From Acidobacteriota bacterium (GTDB lineage: Bacteria > Acidobacteriota > Terriglobia > Terriglobales > Acidobacteriaceae): DNA of 64,000 bases. The translations under genes and the position numbers were made by a program. Positions 1 to 9,033 of this stretch are shown one piece after another. The DNA lies in contig JABDHA010000002.1 in assembly GCA_013285705.1 (NCBI GenBank), positions 842 to 64,841 on the forward strand, in the 5' to 3' direction. Position 1 is the stretch's first letter. Each line of letters starts with the position of its first letter. The notes beneath the pieces are model-generated. The model saw only the letters and a program-made list of their open reading frames with translations, had not been told where the DNA came from and searched no databases.

Positions 1-2607
1 GAGCTTCCCCGCGGCTTGGAAAAACTGCGACGTGCCTACGAGATGGGATCGAAGGTTAAGCGAGCCCGGGCAGAGCTGGTGGAAGGCCTGCTGCGCGCCG
101 CGCGCGCCAGTCAGAGCGATCCGCCGCAGGCTCGTGTCTATCTTCAGGAGATATTGAGCCTGGACCCAGGCAACCATGCAGCGGCTGGCCTGCTGCGTTT
201 TGTTGATGACCAGACGGAATATCAGCAGGTAGACGAGGTCCTTTCGCAAGCCCGGCAGCTGCGTACCAGCAACGATCTAAGCGGAGCGATGGATCTTCTG
301 GAGCGTGCCAGCGCCGAGTATCCACGTAATGCCCGCCTGCGGCAGATGCTGCACGAAATGGACGCGAGTCGCAACGAGCTGCGTACCCGCGATCTTGAAG
401 TCGTGCGTCGAAAACGGCTGGAAGCTGACAGCTTGGTGAGTGTACCCTCCCTCAACGAGCACGTGGCTTCGGTTGAGCAAATAGCGGGCCGGTACCAGGG
501 TGACGAAGAGTTTCAGAATGAATCGCGTATGCTGCGTGCGCGTCTACATACGATTGCGGCTACATTTCCGCAACAGCCGGTACCTCCCCTCGAAACCAGG
601 AACGGCAACAAGCAAGCTTCAACCACGGAGAGCGGTAAGTTCGGGAGTAGGAAGTTGCTGTATGCCGTAGTCGGCTGCGTCGCGGCGATCCTTTTAATTG
701 CCGTCTGCGCTTTGCTGTGGCGCAGGGCGTCCGGCCATTCGCAGACAATGTCAGCCACTGCTGAAGGGCCGATGCTCAGCGCGGTCACAATTCACTCGGT
801 CCCAGCTGGCGCGCACATTCTGCACGACGGACAGGAGATGGGCGTCGCCTCGCCAACACTGACCGTGAAGATGCCCGCGGGAAAGAGTGTTCTTGAGGCA
901 CAACTGGACGGATATGAGCCTCAGTCGGAAACGATCGACGCGTCCATGGCTCATCCAGCGGAGATAAGTTTTGCGCTAGTACCTGTTAGCCAACAACTAC
1001 GTGTTGTTGGTAATGGCTCATTGAGCCTGAATGGCGCCCCGGCCACGCCACTTGTCATGGGCATGTTTTCGGGTGAGCTTCCGGCTGGAAGTCACGCGCT
1101 CCGCTGGACCGGCAAAGGCGGGTATGATGCTACCCTTCATGTCGATGTCCAGGATGGCAAACCGGCCGCCCTTGTCAGTCCGATACAGACCAGCCAGTCT
1201 GGGGCTGCGCTCCTAGTCAGCGTCGCATCAAAACAGGCACGCCTGTACACAAGCACCCCAATGCCCATCACTCTCGACGGAACCGCACGAGGCGTGGCAA
1301 ACAATAGCGGACTCGAAATCGAGCTCCCTGCAGGCTTGCATACGATCATTGCCGGAAAAGAGCCCCATGCGCTGACGAGCAAGATCGAGAGTGGCACCGG
1401 GCGCTTGCTGCTGATTACCTTCGAAAATGCTCCTGGCCTCGGCTCGCTCACAGTCTTGACCAACGTCGATGGCGTGGCCCTCAAACTGTTGCATGGCACT
1501 GCCACGGTGCGCCAGGGCACGAGCGCCGCCGGCAGGTTGGATATGGCCGATCTACCTGCTGGCAACTACACTTTGCAGGCAGCGGCGCCATCTTCCGAGC
1601 CACTCGACGCACAGTCTGTTGTGATTAAGAAAGGACAGAGTTCGACTGTAACGCTCCAGGTCACGAAAATTCCAGTGCTGCTTCCCTTGCGTGTACGAAC
1701 GCTGCCCGGCGCGAAAATTCTGGTGGATGGCAATCCGGCCGGAACCACCAATGCAGACGGATCGCTGCTGATTTCGGCGCTTCCTGCTGGAGCACACCAC
1801 ATCGAGGTACGTCGCAGCGGGAAGAGTTCCACGGTGGATGTCAACCTCACGGACGGACAAGGAAGCCCATATGTGGCCGACCTTAAACTTGATAAAGGCG
1901 CTGGCATAGTCACATTGCAACTGGACCCGGCCGATAGTGCGGTGACCGTGTATAACGCGAAGGGTGAACAGGTACCGGTGACGGGTACACACTTTGATCT
2001 GCCAGAAGGCAGATATCACTTCATCGCGCGCGCGAACGGCTATGTCGATCGCGGCGAAGCTGCAGACGTTACAGGGGACGGCACAACAACGGTCAACCTC
2101 AAGCTCTCGCCCTTCACCGTCGCCACCGCGGCGCCTACGATCGATGGATGGGAGACTTCTGATTGGACCGCCGATGCGAAGAGTCACACACTGACGCATC
2201 ACAGCACGGATATAGGTTTCTACTCTGCGCAGCCAAGTCGAGGCAAGTACATCTTTGCCGGATCATTCGGTCGAGGATTCCTGTTTGGCAAGCCAAAGGT
2301 AGAGTGGGTTGCAAACTACCGTGATCCAAATAACTATCTCCTCTACTCACTTGACCGCACCGGATTGGAGTTGTTTACGGTTAGCTCCGGAAAGAGAGTG
2401 GCAAACGGAAACAAGATAACTTTCCCACAACTCTCCAAGTATCAAATCCTGCTCCAGGTTACGCCCGGACACGTCATCACATCGTTGGACGATGGCCATG
2501 GATGGAAGCAAATCAGCGACTGGGGCGGGCTTCCTGAAAATGTCGATGCGAGCAAGTTTGGTTTTAAAGGACCAGTAACCCTCACCAGCTTCAGCTATAT
2601 ACGATAA
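1..2607 (+). CDS. TPR-like / PEGA-repeat membrane protein, 5' partial
   Basis: The frame is open from base 1 (in-frame codons precede the TTG at 16), so the true start lies upstream of the window. Visible order: about 190 residues of helical TPR-like sequence (PPQARVYLQEILSLDPGN is TPR-like), one transmembrane helix at about 213-236 (AVVGCVAAILLIAVCALLW), then several PEGA-type beta repeats (for example VTIHSVPAGAHILHDGQ and LPLRVRTLPGAKILVDG). The last 150 residues resemble a DUF1080/laminin-G-like sandwich (VEWVANYRDPNNYLLYSL). The topology suggests a cytoplasmic TPR part and an extracytoplasmic PEGA part. A gene 24 bp downstream encodes VgrG, so it is probably part of the T6SS locus. A kinase domain could lie upstream, since TPR and PEGA often follow Ser/Thr kinases in Acidobacteriota, but it cannot be seen here. 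Exact function is unknown. Confidence 0.8.
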   Translation, partial: ELPRGLEKLRRAYEMGSKVKRARAELVEGLLRAARASQSDPPQARVYLQEILSLDPGNHAAAGLLRFVDDQTEYQQVDEVLSQARQLRTSNDLSGAMDLLERASAEYPRNARLRQMLHEMDASRNELRTRDLEVVRRKRLEADSLVSVPSLNEHVASVEQIAGRYQGDEEFQNESRMLRARLHTIAATFPQQPVPPLETRNGNKQASTTESGKFGSRKLLYAVVGCVAAILLIAVCALLWRRASGHSQTMSATAEGPMLSAVTIHSVPAGAHILHDGQEMGVASPTLTVKMPAGKSVLEAQLDGYEPQSETIDASMAHPAEISFALVPVSQQLRVVGNGSLSLNGAPATPLVMGMFSGELPAGSHALRWTGKGGYDATLHVDVQDGKPAALVSPIQTSQSGAALLVSVASKQARLYTSTPMPITLDGTARGVANNSGLEIELPAGLHTIIAGKEPHALTSKIESGTGRLLLITFENAPGLGSLTVLTNVDGVALKLLHGTATVRQGTSAAGRLDMADLPAGNYTLQAAAPSSEPLDAQSVVIKKGQSSTVTLQVTKIPVLLPLRVRTLPGAKILVDGNPAGTTNADGSLLISALPAGAHHIEVRRSGKSSTVDVNLTDGQGSPYVADLKLDKGAGIVTLQLDPADSAVTVYNAKGEQVPVTGTHFDLPEGRYHFIARANGYVDRGEAADVTGDGTTTVNLKLSPFTVATAAPTIDGWETSDWTADAKSHTLTHHSTDIGFYSAQPSRGKYIFAGSFGRGFLFGKPKVEWVANYRDPNNYLLYSLDRTGLELFTVSSGKRVANGNKITFPQLSKYQILLQVTPGHVITSLDDGHGWKQISDWGGLPENVDASKFGFKGPVTLTSFSYIR

Positions 2608-2631
2608 GACGTCCGATAGGATGGAGGCTAT

Positions 2632-4206
2632 GTGTCAGCGATCGCACTGAAAATTCTGGTCGGTGGAGAACAGCTCGAATCGAGTTTGAGCAGCCGCCAG
2701 GGCACTGTCAATCGAGTTGAGGTTATAAAAGAGCTTAACCGGCATTCATGGTGTGAGATTGAGCTCACTCAAACTGCGGGCAGCCGTCCACCGATCGATC
2801 AATGGATCGGACGGCCTATCTCGCTTGAGTCGACAGCCTCTGGCGTCAAGCTCTTTGTTGGTTTTGTTTTCGATGTGAAGCTGACCTATCAGACCTCCGG
2901 CAGCTTCGGGGTCGTCATCAAAGCTTTAAGTATGAGCTATAAGCTCGACCTTGCACCCCGGTACCGGTACTATGGGCCACTCGCAGTATCCGGCGTTGCG
3001 CAGCAGATGGCCGGAGATGGCGGGATCAACATCGTAGTAAAGGGCGGCGGTGGCACAGCTCCATTGGATCTGGTGCAGTGGGGAGAGACGGACTGGCACT
3101 TTCTATGGCGGCTCTGTGATGATTTCGGAATCTACCTGGTCGCTACTGATGATGGCGTCCGTATTGACGAAGGATTCTCTGAAACTGGTCCAGACCTCTC
3201 GTGGCGCAGTGATCAGGACAACGGACTTGTCGAGTTCTCCGTTGGCGGCTCACTCGGAGCAGCCTCTATAGATGGCTGCCACTATGATTTCTCCACCTCA
3301 AAGAGTGAAGCTTTTCAGCACGTATCACAAGACCCCACGCTCAGCGGCGCGGTTGATACCTTTACAAGCGCAGTGAAACAACAGGCTAAATCTGTTCTGA
3401 AGTCTGGCTATAAATCATGGCGCAACCGGGTGAAATCAATTGGCGACTACCAGACATCCCTTCAGCAGGAAGCGGAGTGGTCTGTCGGTAGTCGGCTGGC
3501 ATGCGGAGGTGTCAGCCGTTGCGAATCTCTGTCTCCTGGGCAAAGCGTGCGGGTGAAGGGTGTCGTTGATGGCGAGGGAAAGTACAACATCGTGCGCGTC
3601 GTACATCTCTGGGGACCTGAAGGCTATACCAACCAATTCAATTGCACGCCCTGGACCAAGTACCGGTCCCATCCCCATCCTGCCCGCCCAAGCGTTGCCG
3701 GTGTCTACTCAGCGCGGGTCATTAATATCGACGACCCGCAGCGGCAGGGTCAGGTGCAGGTACAGTACTACTGGCAGGAGCAGGGGCAGACTACATGGAT
3801 TCGCCACTTGACTCCTTATGCGGGCGCAGATCGCGGCTTGTTCTTTCGCCCGGAAGTCGGCGATGAAGTGCTGGTTGCTTTTGAGGAAGGCGACCCAGAA
3901 CGGCCTGTGATTCTGGGCTCGGCATGGAATATGTCGGATGCTATTCCTAATGAGGATTTCTGGGGTGGAGAGACGCACAATAACGATGTGAAGCGAATCG
4001 TCACCAAGAGCGGTCATCGCATTTCGTTTATCGATAAACAAGGTGAGGAAACCATTGGAATAGCGACACCGACGCACGCAAAACTGGTGCTGCACGAAAA
4101 GGCTGCAGAGACGGGGCGACCAGCAGACGGCGACCTGATCTTCAATGCACCAAATGGACGCATCCACTTTCATGCCAAGTACTGGTCGCGCGAAGTGGGC
4201 GAGTAA
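2632..4206 (+). CDS. vgrG: VgrG-like T6SS spike protein (TssI)
   Basis: Baseplate/spike hub of 524 aa. Residues 1 to about 360 have the gp27/phage late control D fold pattern (YRYYGPLAVSGVAQQMA, GETDWHFLWRLCDDFGIYL). Residues about 370-450 are the gp5 OB fold (VINIDDPQRQGQVQVQYYW, then ADRGLFFRPEVGDEVLVAF and GDPERPVILGSAWN). The GTG at 2632 is chosen because GGAGG at 2623-2627 precedes it; the overlapping ATG at 2630 is in another frame. It ends about 70 residues after the OB fold (YWSREVGE) without the long beta-helical needle of classical VgrG. That part seems to be encoded by the next gene, 12 bp downstream. No C-terminal effector domain is present. The family call is strong. Confidence 0.92.
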   Translation: MSAIALKILVGGEQLESSLSSRQGTVNRVEVIKELNRHSWCEIELTQTAGSRPPIDQWIGRPISLESTASGVKLFVGFVFDVKLTYQTSGSFGVVIKALSMSYKLDLAPRYRYYGPLAVSGVAQQMAGDGGINIVVKGGGGTAPLDLVQWGETDWHFLWRLCDDFGIYLVATDDGVRIDEGFSETGPDLSWRSDQDNGLVEFSVGGSLGAASIDGCHYDFSTSKSEAFQHVSQDPTLSGAVDTFTSAVKQQAKSVLKSGYKSWRNRVKSIGDYQTSLQQEAEWSVGSRLACGGVSRCESLSPGQSVRVKGVVDGEGKYNIVRVVHLWGPEGYTNQFNCTPWTKYRSHPHPARPSVAGVYSARVINIDDPQRQGQVQVQYYWQEQGQTTWIRHLTPYAGADRGLFFRPEVGDEVLVAFEEGDPERPVILGSAWNMSDAIPNEDFWGGETHNNDVKRIVTKSGHRISFIDKQGEETIGIATPTHAKLVLHEKAAETGRPADGDLIFNAPNGRIHFHAKYWSREVGE

Positions 4207-4218
4207 CAAGGAGAAGAC

Positions 4219-5409
4219 ATGGCGGTTTTCGACGGAAGCGTAAAGACACCACGCCGAGTTGCGGATCCTTTGACTGACAAACAAGTCAGCTTGCTTGCGG
4301 ATCTTACATTGGGAGCAATCAATACTCCTGGCGCGCTGCTGTATCCCGGTACAGACGTATCAGTAGTTCATGGCGATCAGCAGTTACATGTCGATCAGAA
4401 TCGCTTCATGAAAGTTGGCATGAACCAGGATGTCACCATCGGGATGAATGAAGTCTACCTGGTGGACATGAATCGAACGATGACGGTTATAGGCAACTAC
4501 ACCAGAGATGTGAAGATGAATTCGCTCATCGATGTGACTGGCAATTACACGAAACATGTCATTTGTAACTACTTCAAGAATGTGACAGGTAATTCGACCA
4601 ATGTCATCACCGGATTCTATTCAAAGTCGGTGACGCTGGACTACACCAAAACAATTATTGGATCGTCGACGAATGCCATTACAGGAATTTACAGCAAGAC
4701 GGTCCAGTCCAATTATCTGAAACATGTGCAGGGCACTTCTTCCAATACAGTCGTTGGCGACTACTCCAAGCTGTTGAGCGCCAACTATCTGAAGGTAGTC
4801 ACAGGGAACTCGAACGTGCAAGTGACGAGCGAGTCGGTCGTGCAATACATTGGCAATCACAGCCGGACATGTGGCGCCGATCATAAGATGTATATCGCCG
4901 GTACGAACACGCATACTACTATCGGCCCGACAATCCGCACGGAAATTGACGTGACGGTATCGCAGCAGGTCGATAATCACGTGGATGCGCATCCGTCGAA
5001 TCTGAACGAGGACAAGAACAACTGGTTCACTGCCGCGGACAAGAAAGGGAGTTGGCAGAGGTATCTTAAGCTGGATTACACATCCGGCTTTTACAATTCA
5101 GGATCAATTTTTAAATTGGACGTGAATGGCGCTAATTATGGAGTGAACGGAACTACCAATGCGGTCTTTGTCGAGAAAATGGACTGCGGCTTTAATAAAA
5201 ATGAGATTGGTGTAGCAAAAGACAAATGGCATGGAGTCAGTATGGTAGGCGCCGGCGTTATAGCCAAGGCCGCCGTGAACACAAGCAAAGCCGTCGTTGC
5301 GACTGCGCATGCCGGCGGTGCCAGCGTAAAGTTTCTCGGCGGCATCCTCCAGGCTGTCCCGGCAAAGATTCAGGCCGGAGTTACCTGGGCTATCAACCAG
5401 TTCATGTAG
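4219..5409 (+). CDS. Beta-helical needle / VgrG C-terminal-like protein
   Basis: A 396-aa protein whose residues about 50-260 consist of tandem short repeats of the type GNYTKxVxxNYxKxVTGNSTN (GNYTRDV, GNYTKHV, GNSTNVI, GFYSKSV, GSSTNAI, GIYSKTV, GTSSNTV, GDYSKLL). This is the low-complexity pattern of the trimeric beta-prism needle found in VgrG and gp5 C-termini. The first 45 residues and the last about 140 residues (NWFTAADKKGSWQRYLKLDY, then a small-residue tail with AGVIAKAAVNTSKAVVATAHAG) are not recognised. RBS AAGGAG lies 9 bp before the ATG. It follows vgrG by 12 bp, so the two are co-translated. Inferred role: needle extension of the spike, possibly with an effector-like or cargo-binding tail. 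Confidence 0.7.
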   Translation: MAVFDGSVKTPRRVADPLTDKQVSLLADLTLGAINTPGALLYPGTDVSVVHGDQQLHVDQNRFMKVGMNQDVTIGMNEVYLVDMNRTMTVIGNYTRDVKMNSLIDVTGNYTKHVICNYFKNVTGNSTNVITGFYSKSVTLDYTKTIIGSSTNAITGIYSKTVQSNYLKHVQGTSSNTVVGDYSKLLSANYLKVVTGNSNVQVTSESVVQYIGNHSRTCGADHKMYIAGTNTHTTIGPTIRTEIDVTVSQQVDNHVDAHPSNLNEDKNNWFTAADKKGSWQRYLKLDYTSGFYNSGSIFKLDVNGANYGVNGTTNAVFVEKMDCGFNKNEIGVAKDKWHGVSMVGAGVIAKAAVNTSKAVVATAHAGGASVKFLGGILQAVPAKIQAGVTWAINQFM

Positions 5410-5422
5410 AGATTAGGCTAGC

Positions 5423-6415
5423 ATGCTGAAAAGCGAGGAGATCGTCAGAATAGATTCCAAAACATTACTGCCCTGGCGCTGGGCAGAGTCGATGCGCAGC
5501 TGTTCGCTTTTCTGGATTCCAGTGAACCTTGGATCTATTCCTCGCGGCCAGCGTGAGTGGCTGTTGGAGTTTTTTACCCGCCTGTCCGCTCATTTATCCG
5601 AGGCAAGCGGTCTGCAGGCAGAGCATTTCATGCAGATGCCGGTTATCGACGAAAATGAGCAACTGCGCAAGGAATTTCTGAATGCGATGATGAAGGAGTA
5701 CCCCATGCTTGGGCGGTGCTGGTGGCCACGGGGAAAACAGCCTATCGCGGCGTCGGACCAGGAAGTGGAATTGCTTGCCAGCAAAAAGAAACAATTTCGT
5801 CCGTATGATTATGCTCCGCAGCAGGCGTGGTGGTTCTTGGGCAGGGACGCTGACGCGCTGCGGGGGCGCTATTTAGGATATGGCGGACTCACAGTCTTTT
5901 TCAGGAAGCCAGATGCGGAGGAAAACATCGTAGTCGTGCCTCCCACGGCAGAAACGCAGATGATCATTCCGAAATTTCTCCGCAATCACCCGGGATTAAA
6001 AATTCTCCTCGAAGATTTCAATCCGCAGAAGCCGAATCAGATACCTGGCTTCATACGAAATCATCCCGCCATGAAGCAAGTATTTTCGGTTTTCGATGTC
6101 GATAAAGCGCAGGAGAAGAAAAAAGCTCTGATGTCGTCTTTTCGCAATCAGACGAAGGAGATATTCGGAGTCGGGATATCGCGAGACCTGGAGTACGAAG
6201 GGATACTTTTTGTGCTCCCTAAACTTGCTTCGCAAGACTTTTTTGCGCAGACTGACCAGCAGATTCGCCACTGGTTTGAGGTCTTCGACATTTACATCAA
6301 CGAAAGCCCTGAAGATCAGGGAATTATCCTGGCCTGTAAAGACAATTTGACGTCTTTGATTGCATCGAGTGTTGGAGAGATGCGCAGTAAAGGATATCGA
6401 TATTGGGAGGGCTGA
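5423..6415 (+). CDS. Unknown protein of T6SS spike operon (paralogue A)
   Basis: A 330-aa soluble protein with no family I recognise. It shares a late motif, IYINESPEDQGIILAC, with the next gene (YIRESPEDGGILIVS) and a similar layout. Both have an early segment ending in a helix that reads REWLLEFFTRLSAHL here and DLARAFLQELVSYF in the next gene. The two are therefore diverged tandem paralogues. It begins 13 bp after the needle-like gene and is clearly in the vgrG operon. Genes in this position in T6SS loci are often effector adaptors, chaperones, effectors or immunity proteins. Nothing catalytic is evident, so the role stays open. Confidence 0.7.
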   Translation: MLKSEEIVRIDSKTLLPWRWAESMRSCSLFWIPVNLGSIPRGQREWLLEFFTRLSAHLSEASGLQAEHFMQMPVIDENEQLRKEFLNAMMKEYPMLGRCWWPRGKQPIAASDQEVELLASKKKQFRPYDYAPQQAWWFLGRDADALRGRYLGYGGLTVFFRKPDAEENIVVVPPTAETQMIIPKFLRNHPGLKILLEDFNPQKPNQIPGFIRNHPAMKQVFSVFDVDKAQEKKKALMSSFRNQTKEIFGVGISRDLEYEGILFVLPKLASQDFFAQTDQQIRHWFEVFDIYINESPEDQGIILACKDNLTSLIASSVGEMRSKGYRYWEG

Positions 6416-6419
6416 GTCG

Positions 6420-7211
6420 TTGATTGTCAATCAACCATTGCTGCCGGCAAACAATACGGAGGATATTCGAATATATCTTCCCGTGAAGGAGTTAAGCCTC
6501 GAAGGGCAGGAAGGAGGCTTCGAATACTACCTCATTCCCGCGCCTCGGGGTCTACGGCCTGACTCCTATGATCTTGCGCGAGCATTTCTGCAGGAACTAG
6601 TCTCTTATTTCACGGCCCGTCTCGGCTGTGGACATGAGAGCTTTATACAGATAGGGCAGGTGCGTGAACAGGAAGCAACCCGTCTATTCGCCGACCACGC
6701 ACGTGATTGGATTCCAGAAGCTGGCCTGGGTGTGTGGCCGCATCGCCCTGCGCCCCGCATGTGGAAGATGGAAGACATGGAAAACATAGAGTCCGCTTCG
6801 GGGACAGGGCCCATGTTGCATTCTGTGTTCCGTGTGACGGCTCACGCAAATGCCAGACTCGACGCAATGACCACCATGCTGGGTACCGGTTGCGGACTGC
6901 AGCTTGTGAGTCATGTTGAAAGCGCCGTTTTGCTGCAGGACCTTAAAGGGCTCTTTCTGGGCTTCATTCAGGACCGTGTATTTCGTATCTTTCCCTGGTA
7001 CGTGCCACTGATTGAGAAAGCGGCACTCGCTGAATCGATGGCACCGTTTACCGCAAGTGTATTGCGTGGTATCTCGCTTTATATACGGGAGAGCCCGGAG
7101 GACGGCGGTATCCTGATCGTGTCGGCACAGCCGATGGCAGAGATTTTTTCACAGCTCGGCTGCAGACAAATGGAACGTGAAATGAAATCCACATGGACCG
7201 TGGCGGAGTGA
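6420..7211 (+). CDS. Unknown protein of T6SS spike operon (paralogue B)
   Basis: About 263 aa from a TTG at 6420, preferred because GGGAGG sits about 9 bp upstream (6405-6410) and this start avoids a 56-bp overlap; the frame is open back to a TTG at 6360. It shares the ESPEDxGI motif near the C-terminus with the upstream gene. No transmembrane segment or signal peptide was seen. Position in the vgrG operon points to a spike-associated job (adaptor, chaperone, effector or immunity), which is inference only. Confidence 0.65.
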   Translation: MIVNQPLLPANNTEDIRIYLPVKELSLEGQEGGFEYYLIPAPRGLRPDSYDLARAFLQELVSYFTARLGCGHESFIQIGQVREQEATRLFADHARDWIPEAGLGVWPHRPAPRMWKMEDMENIESASGTGPMLHSVFRVTAHANARLDAMTTMLGTGCGLQLVSHVESAVLLQDLKGLFLGFIQDRVFRIFPWYVPLIEKAALAESMAPFTASVLRGISLYIRESPEDGGILIVSAQPMAEIFSQLGCRQMEREMKSTWTVAE

Positions 7212-7732
7212 GCAAAGTGGCTGGATATCCAACTGACCTATACGTTGCATCACAAACTGCGCATGAAATGGTTGTCGTCGTCCCTCCTTTTAATTCCCAT
7301 TCTTTCGGGTGGATTTGGATCGTCAGCCTGTTGTGTCTGGGAATAGGTTATGCTGTGATTTTTTCTTTATGGAAAAATGTGCCCCGTCCTATTCATCCCG
7401 CCTTGCGGTTAACCTGGCTTATTCCTATTGCGATTGCAGCGCCGTTTTTGGTATTAGGCGTAATAGGGCAAGTTAAGACGCAGGTCACCCTTTCAGCGGA
7501 TTCAGGCACTTTGAGCGTACAAAAGACTCTTCTATCATTTCTCATCAGCTCAAAAGAATATCCGTTTTCAGCGGTGCGTAGCATCAAAGTCGGTGTGGCG
7601 GACATCAGCCTGTTTCTCTACGTGAGTCTTGTGAATAAACCCCCCGAAAACCTGACAGGCGCAACCGACCAGACCGGGTATAGTGAAGTAGCCGAGGCCA
7701 TGAATGCATTCCTGGATGCGAACCGGCGATGA
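7193..7732 (+). CDS. Small two-TM membrane protein, unknown
   Basis: A 179-aa protein with two hydrophobic helices, about residues 38-60 (GWIWIVSLLCLGIGYAVIFSLW) and 74-94 (LTWLIPIAIAAPFLVLGVIG). A beta-rich C-terminal part follows (QVTLSADSGTLSVQKTLLSF) that resembles small bacterial PH-like membrane proteins. The start is uncertain: the ATG at 7193 overlaps the previous gene by 19 bp, while a GTG at 7208 gives a GTGA stop/start overlap. It is the last plus-strand gene before the convergent ubiquitin-like operon. It could be an immunity protein for an effector of the spike operon, but nothing proves that. Confidence 0.65.
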   Translation: MDRGGVSKVAGYPTDLYVASQTAHEMVVVVPPFNSHSFGWIWIVSLLCLGIGYAVIFSLWKNVPRPIHPALRLTWLIPIAIAAPFLVLGVIGQVKTQVTLSADSGTLSVQKTLLSFLISSKEYPFSAVRSIKVGVADISLFLYVSLVNKPPENLTGATDQTGYSEVAEAMNAFLDANRR

Positions 7733-7739
7733 TTGCTGG

Positions 7740-8507
7740 TCAATCTCCGGATGCAAGCCGAAAGGCCAGTTCCTGCGGCAATCCTCTTGCCAGTATCTTG
7801 TCCTGAACGGTACGGATGTCATATTCGACACGGAAGAATTCAACGACTCTCGTCGCCGAGTCATAGATGCAGTATGCCGCCCGCGCGTCGCCATCGCGCG
7901 GCTGACCTACAGCACCGGGATTCAGAAGATATCTTCGATCTGGGATGATCGCCATCTGATCGGGCAGGGCATGCAGGCGAGATACTTCAAAGCTCCGCCG
8001 ATACAATTCTCCGACAAAGCCTCCTTGCACGTGCGTATGTCCAAAAAACGTGAGTTGCTCGCTTGCATAGCGTAAGCCTGCTTCTGCTTCATGTTCGTGA
8101 AACATATAGCGGTCCTCATCGTCGGGTGCGCCATGGACAAGATCGAAGTCTTCCACCAGCACCGGGCCCCGATCCAGGTTGAGCAGCCATTGCGTGTGTT
8201 CGTCAAGCAACTCCTCTCTGGTCCAACGCGAAGAGCATTGCGCCGTTGCGTTGAAAGAATCGAAAGCAGACGCTCCCGAACAGGCTTTGTCATGGTTCCC
8301 TCGAATGACCACGTCTGCATGTGCACGGACCCATGCAGTCACTTCATTCGGATTCGGACCATACCCCACAATATCGCCGAGACATAGAATCGCCTGGTGG
8401 CGCCGGCCCGCGGCGTCACGCAGAACGGCATTCAAGGCTTCCCAATTTGCGTGGATATCACTCAGTATCAGAAAACGCAAAGTTGCTCTCTTGTGCTGCC
8501 TGGTCAT
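7740..8507 (-). CDS. Calcineurin-like metallophosphoesterase
   Basis: A 255-aa enzyme with all metal-binding blocks of the calcineurin-like family in order: SDIHANW (D17, H19), LCLGDIVGYGPNP (D45), IRGNHDKA (N71, H72), LVHGAPDDE and FFGHTHVQG. The family hydrolyses phosphomono- or diesters. GDIVGYGPNP is typical of small bacterial YfcE / PP2A-like phosphoesterases. It is the last gene of the E1-RING-Ubl-E2 operon. The ATG at 8507 overlaps the E2-like gene by 50 bp; an in-frame TTG at about 8480 would shorten the overlap. Its role in the operon is unknown. It might remove phosphate from a T6SS regulator read by the nearby FHA domains, or process an adenylated intermediate. Confidence 0.88.
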   Translation of the reverse strand: MTRQHKRATLRFLILSDIHANWEALNAVLRDAAGRRHQAILCLGDIVGYGPNPNEVTAWVRAHADVVIRGNHDKACSGASAFDSFNATAQCSSRWTREELLDEHTQWLLNLDRGPVLVEDFDLVHGAPDDEDRYMFHEHEAEAGLRYASEQLTFFGHTHVQGGFVGELYRRSFEVSRLHALPDQMAIIPDRRYLLNPGAVGQPRDGDARAAYCIYDSATRVVEFFRVEYDIRTVQDKILARGLPQELAFRLASGD

Positions 8508-9030
8508 AGAACTCGGTTGAAAGACGTCGCCTGCTCTTTTGGTATGACAAAAGCGGGCAGCAGTTCGCGGGTATGGTCAGGAACGGCATCGGCAAAGCAC
8601 AGTATTCCGCAGAATCCATGAAAATATTTTGCTGCAAACGATGTGCAGCGTCCCAGTTCGCGGTCTTGCAGGCCATTATGGCGCGTGTGATCAGGATGGC
8701 GTCCACGATCGTCTGTCCTGGCCGGTAATTCTTCCAAAGACAGACAAATCCCGTCACTGGGTCAACGTTGACGTGCAAGATAGGGCGGACAAAATAGCCC
8801 TCTAACGGTAGGCAGGGATAATAGCGAGGGTATACATATCGAAGAGAGTGCTCTGTTTCGACATGCCGCCCGCTTTCTTTGCTAACCCATGCTGGAGACT
8901 CTCGCACAGCAATGCGGATTTCCTCCTGCAAGCGAACAACGGAAGCAAACACGGGTCGGTTTGCATCCACCAAGGCTTCAAGAAGCTTCCACTCTGCATC
9001 CATGCGGCGATTGCGCACGCTCATCTGCAT
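8458..9030 (-). CDS. E2-like ubiquitin-conjugating enzyme homologue
   Basis: A 190-aa protein with the signature of the UBC/E2 fold. YPRYYPCLPLEGYFVRPILH corresponds to the YPxxPP strand. HVNVDPVTGFVCLW matches the HPN...G.iCL active-site block, with H86, N88 and predicted catalytic C97. IVDAILITRAIMA is the helix after the active site. Residues 1-60 form the expected N-terminal helix and first strands. It starts 3 bp after the stop of the Ubl gene (ATG 9030; a second ATG two codons later). C97 would accept the modifier from the E1-like protein as a thioester. The C-terminal about 60 residues are less typical. E2-like is well supported; transferase activity is inferred. Confidence 0.85.
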   Translation of the reverse strand: MQMSVRNRRMDAEWKLLEALVDANRPVFASVVRLQEEIRIAVRESPAWVSKESGRHVETEHSLRYVYPRYYPCLPLEGYFVRPILHVNVDPVTGFVCLWKNYRPGQTIVDAILITRAIMACKTANWDAAHRLQQNIFMDSAEYCALPMPFLTIPANCCPLLSYQKSRRRLSTEFYDQAAQESNFAFSDTE

Positions 9031-9033
9031 ATC

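Noticed and set aside
8091..8520. Plus-strand open frames across the E2/phosphoesterase genes
   Set aside because: They are antisense to two minus-strand genes with clear catalytic motifs and carry no family signature.
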